From: Pirellulales bacterium
Lineage (GTDB): Bacteria > Planctomycetota > Planctomycetia > Pirellulales > JAICIG01
NCBI GenBank assembly: GCA_035533075.1
Contig: DATLUO010000144.1
Span: 1-39,623 of the forward strand
Reading direction: 5' to 3'
Length of the DNA stretch: 39,623 bases
Position 1 is the first letter of the stretch. Every line of letters starts with the position of its first letter. This document shows, piece after piece, positions 16,604-24,900 of the stretch. The position numbers and the translations under genes are program-made. The notes below the pieces were generated by a model, which was not told where the DNA came from, did not search any database, and saw nothing but the letters and a program-made list of their open reading frames with translations.

Positions 16604-18328
16604 ATGCGGCGGAAACCGACCCGATTGATTCACCTGGCCTCGTTGGCGGGCGCGCTGGCGCTGGCCGGCTTGCTCGGCGCTACGCCGGCCGGCGCGCACG
16701 GCTGGCACAACGCCGCGCTCACCACCTCGTCGCTCGAAGAATGGTTGGGCGACGTGCAACGGGCAATTCCCGACATCTTGAAGCGGGCCACCGAAACCGA
16801 GCTGCACGCCGGACGCGGACTGGAAGACCTGAAGAAACAACGGCCTGGCAGGGGACAGGCCAGGCCCGCTGCGCCCGCCCCGCAGCGGGGCCGGCAGATC
16901 ATCTCGCAGTTGACACCTCAGCAACAAGAGTTGTTGGGCCGCAAGGCCGAAGACGCCCTGGAGGCGCTGGCCTTCATGGATCCGGCCAATATCTTTCCGG
17001 AAGAGTTTCCGCGGTTCGATCTGAGCAAGGTCTCCCAGTATCGCGAGACGGCGGTGAAGCTGTTGAGGTTGATGGGCCCCGTCGGCACGCGGGCCGTCAT
17101 TTCAGAGCTGCGGGCCGAGCTGATGGGCATGGGCCGCTCGCAAAAGGCGACCGATTATCGCGTCAACCCGGCCCGTTACGGTGCCTTGCTGGCTCTCCTC
17201 TATGAAGGCGTGTCGGTGGGTGAAGCCGATGCCGAAGACGTGAACAGCCTGCACATCGCGACAAAAGGAGCGAAGCCGCCACCGCTGGACGCCCTGGCCC
17301 GGCTGGTCGAAGAAACCTTGACGGCCGCCGAGGCGAGCCGCGACACCCTGCCGAAGCTGGCTGACCGGCTGATCGCCCCCGGCGATGCGCGGCTCAAGGA
17401 GCTATTGCTGGCGGCGCTCGAAAAACGGCTGCCGGAGGCGACCATCGACGAGCTTGCCGAGCTGATGCAGCATGTGGAAGGCTCGGTGCGTCAAAAGGCC
17501 ACGCTCGCCCTGAGCAAGCGGGCCGACGAATTCAGCGTCGCGCAGCTCATCGATCTCGAATCGAAGTTGCTGAATAAGAATGTGCAAATCAAGCGGACTT
17601 TCTATGAGATCTTTCGCATGCTCATGCCGAAGGCCACGGGCGAGGAGCTGCTGGCGCTGGCCAAGCAGGATGACTTGGCCGTGAGAGCGTTGGCCCAAGG
17701 CTTTCTGGCCAAGAGCATTCATTCGCAGAGCGTCGCCGGCCTGCTGGACATGCAGCAGTTGTTTGCGGGCGATCCGCTGGCGCGGACGATTGCCGCCGAG
17801 CTCACGAAACGCAGCCCCAAATACGCCGACGTCAAAGACCAGCTTGAACAAATCATCGCGTTCCTCGGCTCGACCGACGCCGAAACGGCACGGGCGGCCG
17901 AGCGGCAGGCGGCCAACGCCTTTCAGCGCGCGCCGATTCGTGAATGCTTGCGCTGGTTGGCGACCGACGACGACCGTTTGCAAAAGCTGATCTGGAAGCA
18001 GATCGACGGCCGGATTGCCCGTGCCGATGCGCAACGCGAAAGCGGCTACCGGCAGGTGGCGTTCGAGGAGCTGGCCGACGATGACGTCGAGCGCGGCAGC
18101 CGCCTGGCGGCCATCGAGTTGATCGAGCGCCTCGCGGACCCCGCGTCGGCCGGCCTGTTGGTCGACGTGCTGCCGAAGCTGCCGCGCGAGCTTTGGCCGC
18201 GGAGCGGCGAGGCCCTGCGCAAGTTGACGCGGCAAGATTTTGGACCGCGCCCCGGCGACGGGGCCGCCGAGCTGAACGCGGCCTTGGAGAAGTGGCGGGC
18301 TTGGCTGAGCGCACGGAGCAAGCAATGA
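16604..18328 (+). CDS. Secreted HEAT-repeat-like protein
   Basis: A 574-residue protein with a signal peptide (about residues 1-32, ending ATPAGAHG). The rest is almost all helical with repeating pairs of about 35-40 residues (for example ELAELMQHVEGSVRQKATLA and LLDMQQLFAGDPLARTIAAE), as in HEAT/ARM solenoids. A Pro/Arg/Gly-rich patch at about 80-100 (QRPGRGQARPAAPAPQRGRQ) is coded by palindromic GC-rich DNA. No enzyme motif is seen. Such solenoids usually bind proteins; in this operon it could be a periplasmic scaffold around the ExbBD motor. GGAG lies 13 bases before the ATG. Confidence 0.82.
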   Translation: MRRKPTRLIHLASLAGALALAGLLGATPAGAHGWHNAALTTSSLEEWLGDVQRAIPDILKRATETELHAGRGLEDLKKQRPGRGQARPAAPAPQRGRQIISQLTPQQQELLGRKAEDALEALAFMDPANIFPEEFPRFDLSKVSQYRETAVKLLRLMGPVGTRAVISELRAELMGMGRSQKATDYRVNPARYGALLALLYEGVSVGEADAEDVNSLHIATKGAKPPPLDALARLVEETLTAAEASRDTLPKLADRLIAPGDARLKELLLAALEKRLPEATIDELAELMQHVEGSVRQKATLALSKRADEFSVAQLIDLESKLLNKNVQIKRTFYEIFRMLMPKATGEELLALAKQDDLAVRALAQGFLAKSIHSQSVAGLLDMQQLFAGDPLARTIAAELTKRSPKYADVKDQLEQIIAFLGSTDAETARAAERQAANAFQRAPIRECLRWLATDDDRLQKLIWKQIDGRIARADAQRESGYRQVAFEELADDDVERGSRLAAIELIERLADPASAGLLVDVLPKLPRELWPRSGEALRKLTRQDFGPRPGDGAAELNAALEKWRAWLSARSKQ

Positions 18329-18359
18329 AAAACAAGGTCGACGGTAGACAGGCGTCAGA

Positions 18360-18443
18360 CAATTGCCAATTTGCAATTTGCGATTTGCGATTTGCAATCT
18401 TCCCTCCCCGTCTGCCGTCTGCTGTCTACTATCTACCGTCTAC
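18360..18443. repeat. Two adjoining heptamer arrays before the TonB-shaped gene
   Basis: The DNA falls into exact 7-base steps: six units of the CAATTTG/CGATTTG type, one spacer heptamer, then five of the CGTCTGC/TGTCTAC/CGTCTAC type. A partial reverse complement of the second type (GGTAGAC) sits just upstream at about 18343, so the array could fold. It lies in the 132-base gap between two operon genes. Confidence 0.85.
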
Positions 18444-18460
18444 CCGAAGGCGACGTCATT

Positions 18461-19510
18461 ATGACCCCCACGCATTCCGCAACACCACCTCAGCAAGCCC
18501 CGGTCCCGACCGAGGCTAGCGAGCCCGAATCGCCGCGACCGCCTTCGGCCTGGCGACGGTTCTGGCACCGCTATTCGCCCAACGGCGAGTTTCCGCTATC
18601 GAGCTGCTCGTCGTTGGCGATTCACGTCTTGCTCGTGCTGTTGCTGCTTCTGATGGCCAAGGTGCTCCAGAAGCATGAGCGGGCGGCGCCGGGCGTCGAT
18701 GTGGTTGTGGTGGGCGACGGGCCTGAAGCGGCTGCTGGCTTGCAAGCGGGTGGACCGGGCGAGTCATCCGCCCTGGCCGAGACTTCGCCCACGGATTCGC
18801 CCCAGCCGGCCGACTTGGCCGAACTGCCGGCCGAGCAACTGCAAACGAACGTCGCGGCGTCTCCTTCGACGGCGTCGCTGGTGGCCGACGACGCGGTTTC
18901 ATCGGAAGTCTCGCAGGCGGCGCAGCGGGCAGCGCAATCGGCGGCAAGGGCACGGGAAGGTCTGGCAAGGGCAAAAGAGCGGCTGCGGAAGAACATGAGT
19001 CAGGGCGGCGGCGGCACGGCGGTCGGCGGGAGCGGCAACGCCGCCGCCGGCAATTCGCCGGGCGGAGGCGGTTCAGGCGCCACCGGCCGCGCTGCCCGGC
19101 CCGGCCGTTGGATCCTCCGCTTCCGCAGCGTTTCGGTCGAAGACCTGCTGGCCCAATACGCGGGGCTGGGCGCGGAGCTGGCATTTCCCACGCAAGGCGA
19201 CAAATTTCGCTTCTTTTACAACCTTACATCGCGGCCGCCGCTGTCGCGGATGCAGGGTCTGGAAAAGGAGACGCGGCTCTATTGGCAAGAAGCCAATCCA
19301 CAGTCGCTTACCGGGCTGACGCAATATCTGGGCTTGCCGCTGGTCTCTTACATGCTGGCGTTCCTGCCGCAAAACGTCGAAGACCGAATGGCCCGCATGG
19401 AAGAGGCCTATGCCGGCCTGAAGGAAGACCAGATCGCCAGCACGACCTTCGAAGTCGTCCGCCGCGGCGGCGGGTATGATGTGCAGGTCGTCGAGCAGAA
19501 ACCGAGGTAA
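18461..19510 (+). CDS. TonB-shaped anchored protein, unknown
   Basis: A 349-residue protein from the ATG at 18461; a longer frame from 18371 would translate the heptamer repeats and is rejected. A Pro-rich cytoplasmic N-terminus (residues 1-30) is followed by WRRFWHRYSPNGEFPLS, a membrane segment at about 48-66 (LAIHVLLVLLLLLMAKVL), a 140-residue Ala/Ser/Gly-rich linker, and a folded C-terminal domain from about 210 (RWILRFRSVSVEDLLAQYAG ... TTFEVVRRGGGYDVQVVEQ). This is the plan of TonB (anchor, long linker, periplasmic domain) and the gene sits directly before exbB, but the C-terminal domain is not a TonB domain I recognise. Its role as the energy-transmitting partner is inference. Confidence 0.78.
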   Translation: MTPTHSATPPQQAPVPTEASEPESPRPPSAWRRFWHRYSPNGEFPLSSCSSLAIHVLLVLLLLLMAKVLQKHERAAPGVDVVVVGDGPEAAAGLQAGGPGESSALAETSPTDSPQPADLAELPAEQLQTNVAASPSTASLVADDAVSSEVSQAAQRAAQSAARAREGLARAKERLRKNMSQGGGGTAVGGSGNAAAGNSPGGGGSGATGRAARPGRWILRFRSVSVEDLLAQYAGLGAELAFPTQGDKFRFFYNLTSRPPLSRMQGLEKETRLYWQEANPQSLTGLTQYLGLPLVSYMLAFLPQNVEDRMARMEEAYAGLKEDQIASTTFEVVRRGGGYDVQVVEQKPR

Positions 19511-19603
19511 ACCTAAAAAGACACTGCCGGATGGCAACCGTACGAACTATGCTGGAATCGAGCCCAGAAGCGTCTGCGACCGGCAAGTAACCTAGGACTA
19601 TCG

Positions 19604-20245
19604 ATGAGCATCTCGCACATCATTGAAGCGAACGGGCCGTTCTTCACGATCATCTTCACCGTCGTGAGCCTGGCCAGCATGACGGTCGTCTTCTGGCGCT
19701 GGTGGTTGAACTATCACGCCAAGACCGACCTGGCCGATTTTCTCGGCCGCCTCGAGCCGGTGCTGGAAAAGGAAGGCGTCGAGGGGGCGATTCGTCTCTG
19801 CGATGAAGAGCCGGGCATCCTGCCCAAGCTCTTCACCACCGCGCTGCAAACCGGGCCGGAGGGCAAGGTCGCCACGCGCAGCGCGTTGGCGAACCTGATC
19901 GAGCTGGAGATTCTGCCCGACTTGAACTTCCTGCTGCCGCTGATCCTGGTGCTGGCCAAGCTGTCGCCCATGCTGGGGCTGTTGGGAACGGTGTGGGGCA
20001 TGATCCTGGCGTTCGAGAAGATTGCCGGCGCCACGAAGGTCAACCCCAGCGACCTGTCGAACGACATCGGCATGGCCCTGTTCACCACGGCGGAGGGCCT
20101 GCTGATCGCCATTCCGCTGATCTTTGCCTACACCATGTTTCGCGAGCAGGTCAACCGTTTCGAGCTTGACTTGCAGCGCGGCGCTCAGGCGGCGATGAAT
20201 CTGGTGGCCAAGATGGGAAAAAAGTCCGTAGTCAGTGGTCCGTAG
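19604..20245 (+). CDS. ExbB/TolQ/MotA-family proton channel protein
   Basis: A 213-residue protein with three membrane segments: about 10-32, 103-130 and 150-172. The first matches PFFTIIFTVVSLASMTVVFW; the second and third hold the family core (LLPLILVLAKLSPMLGLLGTVWGMILAF and MALFTTAEGLLIAIPLIFAY), including the conserved Thr and small residues of the proton path. ExbB pentamers surround ExbD and use the proton gradient to move a periplasmic partner. AGGA lies 6 bases before the ATG. The last residues (SVVSGP) and the stop are within the heptamer array at 20224-20291. Confidence 0.93.
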   Translation: MSISHIIEANGPFFTIIFTVVSLASMTVVFWRWWLNYHAKTDLADFLGRLEPVLEKEGVEGAIRLCDEEPGILPKLFTTALQTGPEGKVATRSALANLIELEILPDLNFLLPLILVLAKLSPMLGLLGTVWGMILAFEKIAGATKVNPSDLSNDIGMALFTTAEGLLIAIPLIFAYTMFREQVNRFELDLQRGAQAAMNLVAKMGKKSVVSGP

Positions 20246-20291
20246 TCCGTTGCCACGGACCACGGACTACGGACCACCGACCACAAACAAC
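20224..20291. repeat. Inverted heptamer array between exbB and exbD
   Basis: Four 7-base units (GTCCGTA, GTCAGTG, GTCCGTA, GTCCGTT), a 5-base centre, then five complementary units (GGACCAC, GGACTAC, GGACCAC, CGACCAC, AAACAAC). The halves pair imperfectly to form a hairpin between the exbB stop and the exbD start codon. Confidence 0.88.
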
Positions 20292-20297
20292 GGACAA

Positions 20298-20981
20298 ATG
20301 GCAGACATACTGGATCTGAAAGTCGTCGCCCTGGGCCGCGTTTACCGCCGCGTTGGGCTGAGCAAGCTGGTGAGCTGGGCGATGGAAGGACGGATCGCCA
20401 CGGCCGATCTTGTTTGCGCGACGGGCAGCGACCGGTGGCGGTCGGTGCTCGATGTGCCGGAGTTGGCGGCCAGCTTGCCGCAAGGCGTGGCGCGTGCCGG
20501 CGCTGCGGCGGAGGAAGAGGACGCCGAGTTCGACGTCGACCAGGCGAGCCAATGGGTGGCCCAGCGGCCGCGGCGTCGCCCGGAAGAGGCCGAGATGGAC
20601 ATGACGCCGATGATCGACGTCACCTTTCAACTCTTGATTTTTTTCATGCTCACCAATCACCTGGCCAATCCGGCGCCGACGCTCCTGCCCGAAGCCGTTC
20701 ACGGTCGGGGCGTCGACGCGGAAGGGCGGCAGGCGATCGTCATCGACGAGCACGGCGACTATTATCTGGGCGACACGATCAAGCCCGAAGCGAAGGCCAC
20801 GTCGCTCGACGCGCTCGTCGACGAAGTGCGGCTCAACGCCCGAGCCGCCGGGCAGCCGCTCGACGTGATCGTCAGCGCGCACCGGAGCGTGAAGTACGTC
20901 CGCCTTCGCGAGCTCGTCGAGCGGTTGGGAACGGTTTCGAACTTGGGGAAGATATTGATAGGAGTAGAAGAGAAACAATGA
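20298..20981 (+). CDS. ExbD/TolR-family protein with N-terminal GYF-like domain (first copy)
   Basis: A 227-residue protein from the ATG at 20298. Residues about 5-62 form a small domain like GYF_2 (SKLVSWAMEGRIATADLVCA, then DRWRSVLDVPEL), not found in standard ExbD. An acidic linker leads to the ExbD membrane segment at residues 100-120, starting MDMTPMIDVTFQLLIFFM, with the essential Asp107. The periplasmic part (VIVIDEHGDYYLGDTIKPEA type strands, then a helix and VIVSAHRSVKYVRL) has the normal ExbD fold. Total length is about 80 residues more than ExbD because of the N-terminal addition. It works with ExbB as the proton-driven stator/rotor. Confidence 0.92.
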   Translation: MADILDLKVVALGRVYRRVGLSKLVSWAMEGRIATADLVCATGSDRWRSVLDVPELAASLPQGVARAGAAAEEEDAEFDVDQASQWVAQRPRRRPEEAEMDMTPMIDVTFQLLIFFMLTNHLANPAPTLLPEAVHGRGVDAEGRQAIVIDEHGDYYLGDTIKPEAKATSLDALVDEVRLNARAAGQPLDVIVSAHRSVKYVRLRELVERLGTVSNLGKILIGVEEKQ

Positions 20982-21020
20982 GCAGCCGTAAGGTCGGAAC
21001 AGTCCGGCACGCCGGCACAA

Positions 21021-21179
21021 GCGGTGGCCGGGGCAGAGCTTGGCCGGGCGGGGCTGGATTTGCCAACACGCCCTGCGGCCAAGCGATGCCCCGGTAACAG
21101 CACCACCGGGGCATCGCTGGCCGACGGCGTTTTGGGGACTGCACGACCCCGACCCGGCCAGCTTCTGCCCCAGCCACCC
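21021..21179. repeat. Nested-hairpin element, second full copy, inside the operon
   Basis: Left arm GGTGGCCGGGGCAGAGCTTG and right arm GCTTCTGCCCCAGCCACC frame the inner hairpin GATGCCCCGGT / ACCGGGGCATC, as at 11037-11266, but the outermost arms are missing. It fills most of the 233-base gap between the two exbD genes. Confidence 0.85.
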
Positions 21180-21211
21180 CCCTGAACCCTGAACCCTGAA
21201 CCCTGAACCCT
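21180..21211. repeat. Heptamer repeat (CCCTGAA)x4 before the second exbD
   Basis: Four perfect units directly follow the nested-hairpin element and end 4 bases before the ATG of the second exbD, where the ribosome-binding site would normally be. Confidence 0.92.
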
Positions 21212-21214
21212 CTC

Positions 21215-21907
21215 ATGTGGCGCGTTCGCACCGAAGACGATTCCGGCCCGGGCCGCCAGGTCCGCTTCGAGCGGCTGGCGCGGGGCATCGAAGACGGAGT
21301 CTGGAGCGAGACCGACCAGGCCCGCGGCCCCAACGACGCCGATTGGCGGCTGATCGGCGAGCACCCCGAGCTGGAAGAACATCTTCCGCCCGCGCCGCCC
21401 TTCAAAGCGGGCGAACGTGACGAAGCCGAGATGGACATGACGCCGATGATCGACGTCACGTTCCAGTTGCTGATTTTTTTCATGATCGCGGCCACCTACG
21501 TCGTGCAAAAAACGCTGGAGCTGTCGGCGGCCCAGGCCGAAGAGGCGCCGGCCGCGGTCACCCTGTCGCAATTGGCCCAGGACAACATCATCGTCAAGGT
21601 GGCCCGCGACCGGTCGGTATCGGTCGACGGCGTCCCGGCCGCGATCGACGGCCTGACCGACGCGCTCCGCCAGGCCGCCCGGCGGCGCAAACGGGCCACC
21701 GCCGAGCTGGTGCTCGACGTGGACGATGAGGTCGACCATGAAACCGTGGTCAAAGCGATCGACGCCGCGGCGGGCGCGGAAATTGAGAAGGTTCATTTCG
21801 TCTCGCGTGGCCGCTCCACGCCTGGTCCGCGATCGCCGGGCAAATCGACCGCGCCCGGCGAAGAGCCGCCGCTCGACTTGCCCGGCGGCCTGTCACCCAC
21901 AAAATGA
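21215..21907 (+). CDS. ExbD/TolR-family protein with N-terminal GYF-like domain (second copy)
   Basis: A 230-residue protein. Residues 1-55 (MWRVRTEDDSGPGRQVRFER ... WRLIGEHPELEEHLPP) form a GYF_2-like module. The membrane segment begins at residue 73 with the same MDMTPMIDVTFQLLIFFM as the first copy, with Asp80 as the proton-carrying residue. The periplasmic part ends in a Pro/Gly-rich tail. Two different ExbD proteins with one ExbB suggest a mixed ExbD dimer in the channel, as known ExbBD and TolQR complexes hold two ExbD chains. The start codon follows heptamer DNA with no normal Shine-Dalgarno. The gene ends 4 bases before the next. Confidence 0.92.
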   Translation: MWRVRTEDDSGPGRQVRFERLARGIEDGVWSETDQARGPNDADWRLIGEHPELEEHLPPAPPFKAGERDEAEMDMTPMIDVTFQLLIFFMIAATYVVQKTLELSAAQAEEAPAAVTLSQLAQDNIIVKVARDRSVSVDGVPAAIDGLTDALRQAARRRKRATAELVLDVDDEVDHETVVKAIDAAAGAEIEKVHFVSRGRSTPGPRSPGKSTAPGEEPPLDLPGGLSPTK

Positions 21908-21911
21908 TTGC

Positions 21912-24900
21912 ATGGCACCACGTCCGGCCGACTCCGAATTGATCGACGTCGCATGTCCCGCATGCGGGGAAGTGTACCATTTGCGGCCCGATTCGGTCGG
22001 CAAGTACCTGGAGTGCTTCAACAAGCTCTGCCGGCGACGGTTCAAGATCGAGCCGATCGTCGCCGGGGCGGAGGCCGTCGAAGCCAGTAGTCTGGAAGTG
22101 CTGAACGCGGCGCCGGTTGAGATGGAACAGCCGGTCGAGAGCGTGAAGGCAACCGCGGTGAATGCCGAGGCGGCTGACGAGGTGCCGCCGGTGCAGATCC
22201 CGCCAGCCAAGCTTGCCGCGTCGCCGGCGGCGATCAAAGCACCGAGCTTGCTTCCGGCGCCCGTCTCTACGGCCGTGGCGCCGAATTCCTCGTCGATTTC
22301 TTCCAGGCCCGCGGACGTGCCTCAGGCGGAGCAGCCCGATGCGGCTCCGTCGGCGGCGCCGCCGCACCCGCGGTCGCGGCGCCGCGGTCCGCCGAGGTGG
22401 GCGGTGAGGCTGGCGGTGATCGGTGCTGCGGCGCTGGGGGTGCTGGCAAGCTACGTCGGCGTCTTGCAGTTTCAAGAATGGTCGAAAAGTCCCGAAGAGG
22501 AATGGAAAAAAGCCCAGGCCCTTTATCAGGACCATAAATGGGACCATGCCCGAGCGGCGCTGGCCAAGTATGTCGAGCGGTTTCCTCAGGCGCCGCAGGC
22601 GGCGACCGTGCCGTTCTTTCTCGATATGTGCGATGCGGGCAATGAGGTCTTCTCTCCGACCGGTGACTTGACGCGCGGCATGGCGGCGCTCGATCGGCTG
22701 TTTCGCTCGCACCGCGACAGCCCGGCCTACCACGATTATGCCGGCGACCTTTTCCAGGCGCTGGGCCGGCTGATCGAGCGATCGGTCGAGCGGGCCAGGC
22801 AACTGAGCGAACTGGCAGAACTGCAGCGGGCGAAAAAGGCCGCCGGCGATCTCGATCGGGCGCGCCAGGCCCACGAGTTGTTGCGCACGGTCGCCGAAGC
22901 GATGAAGGATGCGTGGGTGCCCGAACGCGTGCAAAAGCTGGGCGAAAGCGTCGACGAAACAGCCCGAAGCGTGAAGCTGAATCTGACGCGCATTGAGATC
23001 GTCGCGAATTTTCGCCGCGTGCCCGGCTTCCCGCTCGAAGGCGACCTGGGGAGCGTTTATGCGCGCATCGAAGCGTTGCTGCACGACGAACCGGAGTTGG
23101 CCGACGACCCGCGGATTCTCAAGGAACAGTCTTTGGCGCATCGCTCTGAGTCGGCCCGCGTGCGTTATCGGCCGTTGCCCGCCGACGATGCGGAAGCGGC
23201 TGCCGTCGGCGAGACGGCCGCGGGACAGACCTTGGCCATCGTCTGGCAGCCGAGCGACGACGGCGGGCCGGCCGCCCCGGCCGACGACGCCTCGGCGGTC
23301 GTCGTGACTCTGGCACAAGGCGTATTATATGCGTTCGATGCCGCCGGCCGGCCGCGTTGGGCGCGACGCCTGGGACTCGACGTCGATTGTTTGCCGGTGC
23401 GGATGCCCGCCAGCGCCACGTCGGGCGAAGTGCTCATCGTGCGGTCGAGCGCCGAACAGTCCGTTTTGGCGCTCGACGCAACGACCGGCGCCGAACGTTG
23501 GCGTTTCGCGGCGCCGGCGGCCATGACCGCACCGCTGACGCTCGTCACCATTGCCGACCAAGGCGGCGGCAAGCCGCTCCTGCGCGGACTGCTGCCGACC
23601 GCCGACGGACGCATTCACGTGCTCGAACCGGTGCTCGGCAAGCGGCTCGGCTATTACGAGGTCGGCTGGCCGCTGACGGTCGGCGGCGCCTACGATCCCG
23701 TCACGCGGCGGATCTATTTCGCGGCCGACTTCGATCGCGTGCTGGCGATCGACCCGGCGGCCATCGACAACGGCAAACAAGCGGCCTGCTCGTCGGTCTT
23801 GTTCGCCAGACACGCCAGCGGTTCGCTGCGCAGCGGGCCGCTGGTCGTCGGACCGTATCTGGTGTTGATCGAAGCTTCCGATCTCGACCGGACGCGGCTC
23901 CGCGCCTATTTGCTTTCGGAATCCGGCTTCGCCGATGCCGACGCCTCGCCGTTGGCCGAGCAGACGGTGTCGGGGTGGTCGTGGTTTGCTCCGCAAGCCT
24001 CGCCCGACCGCTTGATGTTCGCCACCGACCAGGGCGAGCTGGGCTTGTTCGGCCTGAATCTCGACAACCAGTCGGAAGCCATCTATCGGCTGATCGAAGA
24101 CACGGCGCAGCCGCCCAGCACACTTTTGTCCGGCGCCAGCGGCACACGGACGTTGCTGGCGCATGCCGAAAACCAGTCGCTCTGGGTGCAGGCCGGGCGG
24201 GCGCTGCGCCGGCTGTCGCTCAACATGCTTCAGCAGAGGGTCGATACGGTCTGGACGGGCGAAGAAACGCCGACCCACGTCGCGGAGATACCCCTGCACG
24301 AACCACAATCGAGGCGCGTCGATCGGCGCCTGCTGCTTTACTTGGGCACCATGAGCGGCGACGCCAATCGCTGCGAGCTGGCGGCGCAGGAAGCCGAGAC
24401 GGGCACGGCGCTGTGGCGCCGCCAGGTCGGCTTGCATCCGGCGTGCGACCCGCTGCTGGAAAATGGCCGCGTGACAGTGGCCGACCGTGGCGGACGGATT
24501 GCCACCTTCGACCTCGACCGTCCGCCGTCGGGCAAAACGACGCTCGTCGAGCCGGCCGACCACGAGACGTTGCCGGCCGGCGCCGGCGGGCCGCTCATGA
24601 TCGAGGCCGACGACGGTCGTCCGCGGCTGTTTGCGAGAACGGCCGATTCGAGCGCCGTCGCCGTCCGGCCGCTTGATCCGCAAGCGGCCTGGCAGGTGCT
24701 TCAGCCGCCGGCCGAAGTGCTCGGCCGCCCCTGCCTGTTGGCCGGCGCGCTGGCCGCGGTTTGCTCCGACGGCTTGCTCCATCGCATCGCGGCCGGCGGC
24801 GCCGCGGCCGATGTCAACGATCAGCCCTTTGTGTGGTCGATCGCAGCGCAGCCGTCGGGCACCGCGATCAGCGTCACGCCCGCCGGACACGAAACCGTGC

